Source of the DNA: Bacteroidales bacterium
Lineage (GTDB): Bacteria; Bacteroidota; Bacteroidia; Bacteroidales; UBA932
Direction: 5' to 3'
Assembly: GCA_017395045.1 (NCBI GenBank)
Contig: JAFPWG010000014.1
Span: 95,481-159,480 of the forward strand
DNA length: 64,000 nucleotides
The position numbers and the translations under genes are program-made. Position 1 is the first letter of the stretch. Every line of letters begins with the position of its first letter. The notes beneath the pieces are model-generated. The model had not been told where the DNA came from. It saw nothing but the letters and a program-made list of their open reading frames with translations, and searched no databases. Positions 28,610 to 37,063 of the stretch are shown one piece after another.

Positions 28610-31600
28610 ATGAACGATCATATCATCAATCCGGACTACCTGTTCGAGGTCAGTTGGGAGGTCTGCAACAAGGTAGGCGGCATCTATACCGTCATCGCGA
28701 CCAAGGCCCTTCACTTGAAGTCCCAGCTGGGACGGCATCACATCCTCATCGGACCGGACGTCTGGATGCACCGGGCGAGCAATCCCGATTTCATCGAGGA
28801 TCCGCTCCTGTTCCGGTCGTGGCGGCAGCAGGCGGCTTCGGAAGGTATCCGGCTGCGTGTGGGCAAGTGGAACATTCCCGGTACCCCCGTCGCCGTGCTG
28901 GTGGATTACAAGGCATTCCTCCCGCAGAGCGACAAGATCCTCACGGATTTCTGGACGTCCTTCGGGGTGGATTCCATCACGGGCAACTGGGATTACAAGG
29001 AAGCGGCCGTGTTCGGCTACGTCGCCGGCAAGGTGATCGAGAGCTTCTATAACTACAACCTCTCCAGCGCCGACCACGCCGTGGCCCAGTTCCACGAGTG
29101 GCAGACCGGTGCGGGTCTCCTGCAGGTCAAGCGTTGCAACATCCCGGTCGCGACCGTGTTCACCACGCACGCGACGGTGGTGGGCCGTTGCCTGGCGGGC
29201 AACAACCTGCGCCTGTACGACGACATGGCCTCCTTCAACGGAGACGAGATGGCCCAGCGCTTCGGCGTCGTCGCCCTCCATTCCCTGGAGAAGATGGCGG
29301 CCCAGCAGGCCGACGTGTTCACGACCGTGAGCGAGATCACCGCCAAGGAGTGCGCCCAGTTCCTGGAGCGCCCCGTGGACGTGGTCACGCCCAACGGGTT
29401 CGAGAACAGTTTCACGCCTGCGACGGACGAGGAGTATGAGCGGCTGCACGATGCGGCCCGCCGGCGCCTCGTGGAGGTGGCCACGGCGATGTCCGCCGAG
29501 GAAGTGCCCTCCAATGCCGTGTTCATCGGCATCGGCGGCCGGTACGAGTTCCGCAACAAAGGCATCGATGTGTTCATCGACGCCCTGGACCGGATCAACC
29601 AGTCCAATTTCGAAGGCCGCAGCATCCAGGCCTTCATCATGATTCCGTCGGGGCATCACGGTCCCGACCGCGCCCTGGTCTCGAAATTGTCGGGTGAAGG
29701 CGACCCGCAGTACCAGACGCAGACGAGCCATTACCTGATGAACGCCGAGTACGACATCATCACCCGCCGCTTCCGCGAGATCGGGCTGAACAATGCCATC
29801 GGCGACAAGGTGAAGGTGTATTTCATCCCGTCCTACCTGAACGGCAACGACGGCGTGTTCAACATGCCGTACTACGACCTGCTGTGCGGGCTGGACCTGG
29901 CCCTGTTCCCTTCCTACTACGAGCCGTGGGGTTATACGCCGCTGGAGGCCCTGGCCTTCCGCGTGCCTACCCTCACGACCACCCTGGCCGGATTCGGCCT
30001 TTGGGTGCGCTCGCATTACAAGGGAAAGCATCCCGGCATCACCGTCCTGGACCGCAGCGACTCCAACTACCACGAAGTGGTGGACGGGGTCGTGGACCGT
30101 GTCCGCGAGATCGCCGGACTGGACCTGGATGTGCGCAACCAGTATCGCGAAAACGCCCGTGAGGTAGCGCAGATCGCCCTGTGGGACAATCAGATCGCCT
30201 ATTATAAGGAAGCATATTCCGTAGCGTTGGGCAAAGTGCGTGACGCCATGCCCTCTTACAAAGTGAAAGAAAAGACTATTCAGTACATGAAATCCGAACT
30301 CAACAATCCGAGCTGGCGGACCGTCTTGGTGACGCGCCACCTGCCCGCAAAACTGTCCCCCCTCGAAAGACTGGCCAAGAACCTGTGGTGGTGCTGGAAC
30401 GAAAGCGCCAAGCAGCTGTTCCGCTCCATCGATCCGGACGTATGGCATACCTCCGGACATAACCCGCTGGCGGTGCTCGATACCGTGAGCATCAAGCGTT
30501 TCCAGCAGCTGTCCGAGGATGCGGCCTTCGTCTCCCGGATGAATGCCGTCTTGAAGGAATTCGACACCTATATGGCCGCGAAGGCCGAGCGTACCTCTCC
30601 GTCCATCGCGTACTTCTGCATGGAGTACGGCCTGGACACTTCGCTGAAGATCTACTCCGGCGGCCTGGGTATCCTCGCCGGCGACTATCTGAAGGAGACC
30701 TCCGACATGAACGTGAACCTCGTGGCGGTGGGCTTTCTGTACCGTTTCGGCTACTTCAACCAGGTCATCTCCGGACAGGGTTACCAGGTGGCCCAGTACG
30801 ACGCACAGGACTTCCTGAAGACTCCCGCCACGCCTGTGACCGACGCCGACGGCAACTGGGTGACCACGCAGGTGGCTTTCCCCGGCCGCACCATCACCGC
30901 CCGCCTGTGGAAGGTGTCGGTAGGCCGTACCGACCTGTACCTGATGGATACCGACTATGAGGCCAACATCCCCGAGGACCGCGAGGTGACCTATCATCTG
31001 TACGGCGGAAACTGGGAGAACCGTCTCAAGCAGGAACTCCTGCTGGGCGTGGGCGGCATCCGCGCCCTGCGCAAGCTGGGCATCGACACCCAGGTGTACC
31101 ATTGCAACGAGGGCCACGCCGCCTTTACCGGCCTGGAGCGCCTTCGCGAGTATATCGAGAAGGACAACCTCGACTTCTCCGAAGCCCTGGAGGTCGTCCG
31201 CGCTTCCTCCCTCTTCACGACGCACACCCCGGTTCCCGCCGGGCACGACGCTTTCGAGGAAGGCATGCTGCGCCAGTACATCGGCCACTATCCGAGCCGC
31301 CTGAAAGTGGACTGGGAAACGCTGATGTCCCTGGGAAAGGACAACCCGCTGGACCCGAACGAGAAGTTCTCCATGTCCAACCTTGCCGCGAACATCTCCC
31401 AGAACGTGAACGGCGTGTCCATGCTGCATGGAAAGGTGAGCCAGGACATCTTCTCCCATATGTATCCGGGCTACCTGCCGGAGGAACTCTTCGTGAGCTA
31501 CGTCACCAACGGCGTACATTACCCGACCTGGTGCGCCCCCGAGTGGAAGCCTGTGCATGCGAAGGTGTTCGGTGAGGCTTTCAAGACCCATCACTACGAC

Positions 31601-32842
31601 AAGAAGTGCTTCGAAGGCATCTATGAGGTGTCCGACCAGGAGGTCTGGGACACCAAGAAAGTGCTGAAGAAGAAACTGGTCAAGTTCGTGTGCGAGCGCC
31701 TGCAGGACAAGCGCATCTCCAACCATTATTCCCCGTCGGAACTGGTGACCATCCTGGAGAACCTCCGGGACGACGTCCTCACGATCGGCTTCGCCCGCCG
31801 TTTCGCCACCTACAAGCGGGCCACCCTGCTGTTCCGCGACCTGGACCGTCTGGACGCGATCGTCAACGATCCCAAGCGTCCGGTGCAGTTCCTCTTCGCC
31901 GGCAAGGCCCATCCGGCCGACAAGGCCGGCCAGGACCTGATCAAGCAGATCGTGGGCATTTCCAAGGATCCCCGTTTCATCGGCAAGATCGTCTTCGTCC
32001 CGGGCTATGACATCACGCTTGCGAAGCGGATGGTCCAGGGCGTGGACGTTTGGATGAACAACCCGACCCGTCCCCAGGAAGCCTCCGGTACGTCCGGCGA
32101 GAAGGCCGCGATGAACGGAACGATGCATTTCTCCGTCCTGGACGGCTGGTGGGTGGAAGGCTACAAGGAAGGCGCCGGCTGGGCCCTCCCGATGGAGCGC
32201 ACGTACGACGACCAGGGTTTCCAGAACGAACTGGATGCCGCCACGATCTACCAGATCCTGGAGAACGACATCGCTCCGGCCTACTACGACATCGACGCTG
32301 CCACAGGCCGTTCCCACGAGTGGATCGGCTACATCAAGAACACGATTGCGAAGGTAGCCTGCGACTTCACCACCAACCGGATGCTTACCGATTACATGAA
32401 CCAGTACTACGTCCCGCAGGCGGAGCGCGCTTCCCTGGTTTCTGCCGACGACTTCAAGGTCGCCCGCGAGATCGCAGCCTGGAAGAAGCATGTCCGCCGC
32501 AGCTGGGACGACGTGCAGGTGGTGTCCCGTTCCGAACCGCAGCCTTCCTACGACATCTCCGAGAAGAATCCGCTGCATAGCGAGATCGTCCTGAATATCG
32601 GCGACTTGGAGCCTGAATACGTGGGCGTGGAACTGGTGTTCGCCCAGACCGACGTCCACGGGCAGCTGCACATCGACCAGGTGAACGAACTCGAAGTGGT
32701 GGAGAATGCCGACGGCCTGTGCAAGTATGCGACCGACGTGATGCCCGGCACGACCGGTGCCTATCAGGTGGGACACCGCATCTTTGCGAAACACCCGCTC
32801 CTCCCGCACCGTCAGGACTTCGAATGCGTGAAGTGGATCTAG
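28610..32842 (+). CDS. Fused glycogen synthase (GT3) - alpha-glucan phosphorylase (GT35)
   Basis: A 1410-residue two-enzyme chain. Residues 1 to ~545 match eukaryote-like GT3 glycogen synthase (EVSWEVCNKVGGIYTVIATK, FTTHATVVGR, FPSYYEPWGYTPLEALA). From about residue 560 a short-type alpha-glucan phosphorylase begins with its DUF3417-like N-terminus (LAKNLWWCWNESA) and contains AYFCMEYGLDTSLKIYSGGLGILAGDYLK, YHCNEGHAAF, and the PLP-lysine region GTSGEKAAMNGT with K~1165. Synthesis and phosphorolysis of glycogen would therefore be covalently linked. Fusions of this length occur in other Bacteroidota, so this is not a frameshift artefact; no internal stop is present. Confidence 0.92.
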   Translation: MNDHIINPDYLFEVSWEVCNKVGGIYTVIATKALHLKSQLGRHHILIGPDVWMHRASNPDFIEDPLLFRSWRQQAASEGIRLRVGKWNIPGTPVAVLVDYKAFLPQSDKILTDFWTSFGVDSITGNWDYKEAAVFGYVAGKVIESFYNYNLSSADHAVAQFHEWQTGAGLLQVKRCNIPVATVFTTHATVVGRCLAGNNLRLYDDMASFNGDEMAQRFGVVALHSLEKMAAQQADVFTTVSEITAKECAQFLERPVDVVTPNGFENSFTPATDEEYERLHDAARRRLVEVATAMSAEEVPSNAVFIGIGGRYEFRNKGIDVFIDALDRINQSNFEGRSIQAFIMIPSGHHGPDRALVSKLSGEGDPQYQTQTSHYLMNAEYDIITRRFREIGLNNAIGDKVKVYFIPSYLNGNDGVFNMPYYDLLCGLDLALFPSYYEPWGYTPLEALAFRVPTLTTTLAGFGLWVRSHYKGKHPGITVLDRSDSNYHEVVDGVVDRVREIAGLDLDVRNQYRENAREVAQIALWDNQIAYYKEAYSVALGKVRDAMPSYKVKEKTIQYMKSELNNPSWRTVLVTRHLPAKLSPLERLAKNLWWCWNESAKQLFRSIDPDVWHTSGHNPLAVLDTVSIKRFQQLSEDAAFVSRMNAVLKEFDTYMAAKAERTSPSIAYFCMEYGLDTSLKIYSGGLGILAGDYLKETSDMNVNLVAVGFLYRFGYFNQVISGQGYQVAQYDAQDFLKTPATPVTDADGNWVTTQVAFPGRTITARLWKVSVGRTDLYLMDTDYEANIPEDREVTYHLYGGNWENRLKQELLLGVGGIRALRKLGIDTQVYHCNEGHAAFTGLERLREYIEKDNLDFSEALEVVRASSLFTTHTPVPAGHDAFEEGMLRQYIGHYPSRLKVDWETLMSLGKDNPLDPNEKFSMSNLAANISQNVNGVSMLHGKVSQDIFSHMYPGYLPEELFVSYVTNGVHYPTWCAPEWKPVHAKVFGEAFKTHHYDKKCFEGIYEVSDQEVWDTKKVLKKKLVKFVCERLQDKRISNHYSPSELVTILENLRDDVLTIGFARRFATYKRATLLFRDLDRLDAIVNDPKRPVQFLFAGKAHPADKAGQDLIKQIVGISKDPRFIGKIVFVPGYDITLAKRMVQGVDVWMNNPTRPQEASGTSGEKAAMNGTMHFSVLDGWWVEGYKEGAGWALPMERTYDDQGFQNELDAATIYQILENDIAPAYYDIDAATGRSHEWIGYIKNTIAKVACDFTTNRMLTDYMNQYYVPQAERASLVSADDFKVAREIAAWKKHVRRSWDDVQVVSRSEPQPSYDISEKNPLHSEIVLNIGDLEPEYVGVELVFAQTDVHGQLHIDQVNELEVVENADGLCKYATDVMPGTTGAYQVGHRIFAKHPLLPHRQDFECVKWI

Positions 32843-32843
32843 G

Positions 32844-33716
32844 ATGATTGCCACGACCGGCTTTTTCGACGGTGTCCACTATGGGCACCGTCTCGTGATA
32901 GAGAGACTCGTCTCCGAAGCGCGCAGGCGCGGGGACGAGTCGCTGGTCGTGACATTCTGGCCGCATCCGCGGGCGGTTCTCCAGGACGGGGCCCGCGAGC
33001 TCCGTCTCCTTACGACGCTGGAGGAGAAAAAGGCCTTGCTGACGGCCTTGGGCGTGGACCGGATCGAAGTCCTCGATTTCACCCGGGCCTTCGCCACCCT
33101 GTCGGCTGAACGGTATCTGCGGGAAATCCTTCAGGGCCGTTTCGGTGTCACCACCCTCCTGATGGGCTACGACAACCGCCTCGGCTCCGACCATCTCACC
33201 GTCGGTTCGTTGAGGCCCGTGGCCGAAAGGATCGGCCTGGAACTCCTGGAGGCGGAGCCTTTGGATGGGGCGATGGGCAATCCCGTTTCATCGACTGCAA
33301 TCCGGAAGGCGCTGGCGGCCGGAAGGGTGGGGGATGCCGCCGGCATGCTGGGGTATCCCTATGCCTTGGAAGGTGTGGTGGTGGCCGGGAACAGGCTGGG
33401 GAGGACCATCGGTTTCCCCACGGCGAACATGAAGCTGTACGAGCCTTTGAAACTGGTGCCCGAAAATGGAGTGTATGCCGTTGATGTCCAGGTACTTGGG
33501 CAGACATATCGGGGGATGACGAACATCGGTACCCGCCCCACCGTAGGCGGTACCTTCACCACCATCGAGACGCATATCCTGGACTTTGACGAGGATATCT
33601 ACGGTCTTCCCCTCCGCATCACTTTCCTCCGCCGCATCCGCGACGAGGTCCATTTCCCTTCCCTGGAGGTCTTGAAGGAGCAACTGGAAAGGGACCGGGA
33701 GGCCTGCAGAAAGTAG
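32844..33716 (+). CDS. ribF: Bifunctional riboflavin kinase / FAD synthetase
   Basis: Converts riboflavin to FMN and FAD; 290 residues. The N-terminal FAD synthetase half has TGFFDGVHYGHR (nucleotidyltransferase HxGH) and the SSTAIRKALAAG motif. The C-terminal riboflavin kinase half has GNRLGRTIGFPTANMK, NGVYAV and GMTNIGTRPT. The N-terminus is short, with only five residues before the GFFDGVH strand, but no better upstream start exists outside glgP. It starts one base after the synthase-phosphorylase stop. Confidence 0.94.
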   Translation: MIATTGFFDGVHYGHRLVIERLVSEARRRGDESLVVTFWPHPRAVLQDGARELRLLTTLEEKKALLTALGVDRIEVLDFTRAFATLSAERYLREILQGRFGVTTLLMGYDNRLGSDHLTVGSLRPVAERIGLELLEAEPLDGAMGNPVSSTAIRKALAAGRVGDAAGMLGYPYALEGVVVAGNRLGRTIGFPTANMKLYEPLKLVPENGVYAVDVQVLGQTYRGMTNIGTRPTVGGTFTTIETHILDFDEDIYGLPLRITFLRRIRDEVHFPSLEVLKEQLERDREACRK

Positions 33717-33754
33717 TTTTTCCCTGAAAAAACGTGCAATTCCAAAATAATTGC

Positions 33755-33762
33755 TATCTTTG
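33755..33762 (+). promoter_or_regulatory. -7 promoter box TATCTTTG of greA
   Basis: Matches TAnnTTTG, 80 bases upstream of the greA ATG, leaving a leader of about 70-75 bases. Confidence 0.6.
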
Positions 33763-33775
33763 CGGATAGAGAAGG

Positions 33776-33808
33776 CGGCGACCGGTATTCGGTCGTCGGC
33801 TGCTTTTT
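33776..33808 (+). promoter_or_regulatory. Terminator-like hairpin in the greA leader
   Basis: Nine-bp stem CGGCGACCG / CGGTCGTCG (one G-U pair) with loop GTATT, followed by GCTGCTTTTT. It lies between the greA -7 box and the start codon, so it could attenuate greA, end a short leader RNA, or simply stabilise the 5' end. Confidence 0.45.
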
Positions 33809-33842
33809 AATCACGCTGAAACAATAAAATATTTATAAAAGT

Positions 33843-34310
33843 ATGGCATTCGAGTACATGACCCAGGCGGGTTACGACAAACTCAAGAAAGAACTGGCCG
33901 ACGCCCTTGCACAGCGGCCGGTGATCTCCGCAGCGATTGCGGAGGCGCGGGAGAAGGGCGACCTTTCCGAAAATGCGGAATACGATGCGGCGCGCGATGC
34001 GCAGGGCCTTCTGGAGGTCAAGATCGCCCGCCTCAAGGAGAAAGTGGCGAATGCCCGTGTGATCGACGAGTCCAAGCTCTCGGCCGACACGGTCCAGCTG
34101 CTCTCCAAGGTGCAGGTGGAGAACCTCGCCAACAAGATGAAGATGCAGTTCCAGGTCGTGGGCGAGTCCGAGGCTGATTTCTCCAAGGGCCTCCTCTCCG
34201 CTTCCACCCCGATCGGCAAGGCCCTGATGGGCCACGCCAAGGGCGAGGTCGTGGAGGCGAAGGTGCCCAGCGGCGTCATGAAGTTCAAGATCCTTGACAT
34301 TTCCCTCTAG
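33843..34310 (+). CDS. greA: Transcription elongation factor GreA
   Basis: Rescues backtracked RNA polymerase by stimulating transcript cleavage. The 155-residue protein has the usual antiparallel coiled coil with acidic tip (GDLSENAEYDAARDAQ) and a C-terminal FKBP-like domain ending SPIGKALMGHAKGEVVEAKVPSG-like. Spaced three bases from the HIT gene. Its own promoter and an unusual hairpin leader lie upstream. Confidence 0.96.
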   Translation: MAFEYMTQAGYDKLKKELADALAQRPVISAAIAEAREKGDLSENAEYDAARDAQGLLEVKIARLKEKVANARVIDESKLSADTVQLLSKVQVENLANKMKMQFQVVGESEADFSKGLLSASTPIGKALMGHAKGEVVEAKVPSGVMKFKILDISL

Positions 34311-34313
34311 CGT

Positions 34314-34718
34314 ATGGCCACCATCTTTACCCGGATCGCCAACGGCGAGATCCCGTCCTGGAAATGCGCCGAGAACGATGATTTCTATGCGTTCCTGGAC
34401 ATCGCCCCGCTTGCGAAGGGCCACACCCTCGTGATTCCCAAGCATGTGGAGGACGACTACCTGTTCCACCTGGACGAGAAAACCTACGAAGGCCTGATGG
34501 CTTTCGCCCGCGAGGTCGCCATCGCCCTCAAGAAGGCCGTCCCGTGCCAGCGGGTGGGCGTCGCCGTCCTGGGGATGGAAGTTCCCCACACCCACATCCA
34601 CCTGGTTCCCCTCCAGACCGAGGCTGACCTGGACTTCCGGAAACCGAAGCTCCAGCTTGCCCCCGAGGAGATGAAACGCATTGCCGACGCCGTTCTCGAA
34701 GCTTATGAAAACCGTTAG
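34314..34718 (+). CDS. HIT-family nucleotide-binding hydrolase
   Basis: A 134-residue histidine-triad protein; the signature HxHxHxx reads HTHIHLVP near the C-terminus, after the IANGEIPSWKCAEND start common to Hint/HinT-like proteins. These enzymes hydrolyse nucleoside phosphoramidates or aminoacyl-adenylates. The usual zinc cysteines are absent. It ends 14 bases inside the next gene, so the trio greA-HIT-lipoprotein is probably one transcript. Confidence 0.9.
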   Translation: MATIFTRIANGEIPSWKCAENDDFYAFLDIAPLAKGHTLVIPKHVEDDYLFHLDEKTYEGLMAFAREVAIALKKAVPCQRVGVAVLGMEVPHTHIHLVPLQTEADLDFRKPKLQLAPEEMKRIADAVLEAYENR

Positions 34719-35820
34719 AATCCTTGCCGCCGCCGTGGCGGCCCTCATGCTCGCCGCCTGCGGACAGAAGACCGTCATCGATGGAAACCTGGCCGGCAAG
34801 GCCGATGCCCCCGTTATCGTCAAACTCCTGGATATCAACAAGTACCAGGTCCTTGACACCGTCCTTACCAGCGCGACGGGCGCCTTCCGCTACAACGTGG
34901 ACATCGAAAAGGACCGTCCCGAATTCATCTATCTGTTCTACGGTGACAGGAAGGTCGCATCGCTCCTCCTGCATCAGGGAGACCATGTGAAGGTGAATGC
35001 CGACACCCTCGGCAACTACACGGTCGAAGGCTCTCCGGAGTCGCAGCTTCTCCAGGACGTGGAGAACGACTATGCCCAGTTCCTCGTGGACATGGACCGT
35101 CTGGCCGCCAGTGACGCGCCCGACGCAAACCAGGAGCTCAGCCGCCGGTATGTGGACTATTATCGCCGCAGCATGCGCTATGTCATCGAGCATCCCAAGT
35201 CCCTTACCGTCGTCCCGGTGCTGTTCCAGCAGGTCAACGACGGCCTGAGCGTTTTCGACCAGCCGACCGACGCCATCCTGTTCCGCAGTGTCTGTGATTC
35301 GTTGAATTCCGTATATCCCGAATCCCGCTATGTCAAGGCGCTCCAGCGCGAGTCGGCCCGCCGCAACCAGGTCCTGAACCTGAGCCAGCAGCTCCAGGTC
35401 GCCGGCGAGGTCGGTTATTTCGACATCAAGCTTCCCACGATGGACGGATCCGATGCGAGCCTCTCCCAGGTGGTGGAGAACAAGGTGGTGATGCTGTATT
35501 TCTGGGCGACAACCGCCGAGCAGAAGATGTTCAACCTGGATGCCCTCCTGCCCATCTACAACGACTTCCACGGCCGCGGCTTCGAGATCTATGCCGTGTC
35601 CCTGGACGTGGACAAGACGGCCTGGGCCTCCGCCGTCCGGAACCAGAAACTCCCTTGGGTCAACGTTTGCGATACCCGCGGATCGGATTCCCCGTACGTG
35701 AACCTGTATGGCCTGTCCAGTCTCCCTTCCGCCTTCTTCGTGGTGAACGGCGACCTGGACGGCGACGCGGTCGTCAGCGACGCCGCGTCCATCCGGAAGT
35801 ATCTGCAGTCGAAGCTTTAG
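34705..35820 (+). CDS. Thioredoxin-fold (TlpA-like) lipoprotein without the CxxC active site
   Basis: A 371-residue lipoprotein: signal MKTVRILAAAVAALMLAAC with lipobox LAAC. The N-terminal half resembles the DUF4369 beta domain that precedes thioredoxin-like domains in Bacteroidota; the C-terminal half (about 235-371) is a TlpA/AhpC-type thioredoxin fold with VVMLYFWATTAEQ and GLSSLPSAFFV (cis-proline loop). Where active members have WCxxC, this one has TTAEQ, so disulfide exchange is not expected. Its TAG stop overlaps the TAA of tsaB on the other strand. Confidence 0.85.
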   Translation: MKTVRILAAAVAALMLAACGQKTVIDGNLAGKADAPVIVKLLDINKYQVLDTVLTSATGAFRYNVDIEKDRPEFIYLFYGDRKVASLLLHQGDHVKVNADTLGNYTVEGSPESQLLQDVENDYAQFLVDMDRLAASDAPDANQELSRRYVDYYRRSMRYVIEHPKSLTVVPVLFQQVNDGLSVFDQPTDAILFRSVCDSLNSVYPESRYVKALQRESARRNQVLNLSQQLQVAGEVGYFDIKLPTMDGSDASLSQVVENKVVMLYFWATTAEQKMFNLDALLPIYNDFHGRGFEIYAVSLDVDKTAWASAVRNQKLPWVNVCDTRGSDSPYVNLYGLSSLPSAFFVVNGDLDGDAVVSDAASIRKYLQSKL

Positions 35821-36509
35821 AACAGCTTCTTGCGGCTCACGGTCGCAACGAAGTCTTTCAGATAGAACGGTTCGAAGTACGCGATGTCTTCGAACCGCTT
35901 TTCGTTGAATGCGGTTTCAGCAAGGGGCGCCATGGCCATGGCGGTAGGGAAGGCCTCGGCAAAGAAGGCGTTCTCCGAGACGAGGGACTCCCGGCATTTG
36001 AGGGCGCCGTCGCCGATGAAGAGGACCGGCCCTTCGGCGCGTTCTGCGGCGAAGCTTTCCGCGTCCACGATGACGGGTTCCGTTGCGGTCAGCTGGCGGC
36101 CGTCCGGCGTAAATACGGCGGCATAAACCTCCATCCGGCGCGCATCGACCATGGGCACGATGTACCGGCATCCTTCCGGCACGGCCCCCAGCCGGTGCGC
36201 CTCGCTGACCAGGACGTCCAGCGTCCCGGCGGAAAGGAGCGGGATCCCGGCGCCGAAACAGAGTCCCTTGGCTGTGGAAACACCCACCCTCAAGCCCGTA
36301 TACGACCCCGGCCCCTTACCCACGCAAACGGCATCCAGGTCCTTGACGGTCAATCCTTTCCCGTTTAGAACCTCCTTTACGAAGGGGGCGGTGAGGGAAG
36401 CCTGCATCCGGGGTTCGCCCGAGGTGCGCGAAGCAGCGACGAGTCCGTCTTCCGCCAGGGCGACGGAAAGCTGGGCGGTGGAGGTTTCAATGAGGAGGAT
36501 GCGGGCCAT
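35817..36509 (-). CDS. tsaB: tRNA threonylcarbamoyladenosine synthesis protein TsaB
   Basis: Non-catalytic ASKHA-fold subunit needed with TsaD and TsaE for the t6A modification of ANN-decoding tRNAs; 230 residues. The N-terminus ILLIETSTAQLSVAL and the GKGPGSYTGLRVGVSTAKGL segment are diagnostic. Start chosen at 36509 from the TAATG junction with cvpA. Its stop codon interlocks with that of the convergent lipoprotein gene. Confidence 0.93.
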   Translation of the reverse strand: MARILLIETSTAQLSVALAEDGLVAASRTSGEPRMQASLTAPFVKEVLNGKGLTVKDLDAVCVGKGPGSYTGLRVGVSTAKGLCFGAGIPLLSAGTLDVLVSEAHRLGAVPEGCRYIVPMVDARRMEVYAAVFTPDGRQLTATEPVIVDAESFAAERAEGPVLFIGDGALKCRESLVSENAFFAEAFPTAMAMAPLAETAFNEKRFEDIAYFEPFYLKDFVATVSRKKLF

Positions 36510-37003
36510 TATTGCTTGAAGAACAGTTCTTTCAGGTAGGGGAAGACAAAGTAGGAGAGGTCCCTGAGGCTGGTGTACACGATGGACCCGTCCAGGACTT
36601 CCGGCTTCACGAAACCGAACTTGACGTTCACGGTGTCGAACATGATTACGATCACGCCGATGATGAGGGCGTTCACCGCGAGGGCGAACACCAGTCCCAG
36701 CACTCTGTTGACCCACCCGAGCATGGCCATTTCCGCAACCTTGGTGAGGAGTTTCGCGAGCAGGAGGACGGCGAGGGAAATGGCGATGAGGATGATGACG
36801 AAGGCGATGACGTTCAGCGCCCGTTCCGAGATGTCGAAATACGGCTTCAGCCAGCCGCAGACAAGGGCGGAGAAATGAAAGGCTGCCCATACGCTAAGCA
36901 CCACACCTGCAAGGGCTAACGCCTGCTCCAGGAATCCCTTGGAAATCCCGCGGATAATACCCGGAACGAAGCAGATGAGAAGGATAATGTCCAGTGTTGT
37001 CAT
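36509..37003 (-). CDS. CvpA-family membrane protein
   Basis: A 164-residue protein with four predicted membrane helices (about 5-25, 28-48, 62-85, 100-125) and the CvpA start TTLDIILLICFVPGIIRGISKGF. The family is linked to colicin V production and, more broadly, to membrane-stress and bile tolerance; the mechanism is unclear. It is coupled to tsaB through a one-base stop/start overlap and diverges from ileS. Confidence 0.88.
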   Translation of the reverse strand: MTTLDIILLICFVPGIIRGISKGFLEQALALAGVVLSVWAAFHFSALVCGWLKPYFDISERALNVIAFVIILIAISLAVLLLAKLLTKVAEMAMLGWVNRVLGLVFALAVNALIIGVIVIMFDTVNVKFGFVKPEVLDGSIVYTSLRDLSYFVFPYLKELFFKQ

Positions 37004-37019
37004 TGTTCTTTAAAATGCT

Positions 37020-37027
37020 TATCTTTG
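37020..37027 (+). promoter_or_regulatory. -7 promoter box TATCTTTG of the ileS operon
   Basis: Matches TAnnTTTG, 36 bases before the ileS ATG. Confidence 0.6.
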
Positions 37028-37063
37028 CAGCCTTAAATTGTGATGCAAAATTAGTCAAAAAAT

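Noticed and set aside
28610-32842. Synthase-phosphorylase fusion as an assembly or frameshift artefact
   Set aside because: The frame is continuous over 1410 codons, both halves are complete, and a similar fusion is known in Bacteroidota.
27290-32854. Open frame of 1854 codons on the minus strand opposite the GH57 and synthase-phosphorylase genes
   Set aside because: It mirrors genuine genes with diagnostic motifs on the plus strand and arises from GC-rich third positions; its translation is low-complexity with no recognisable domain.
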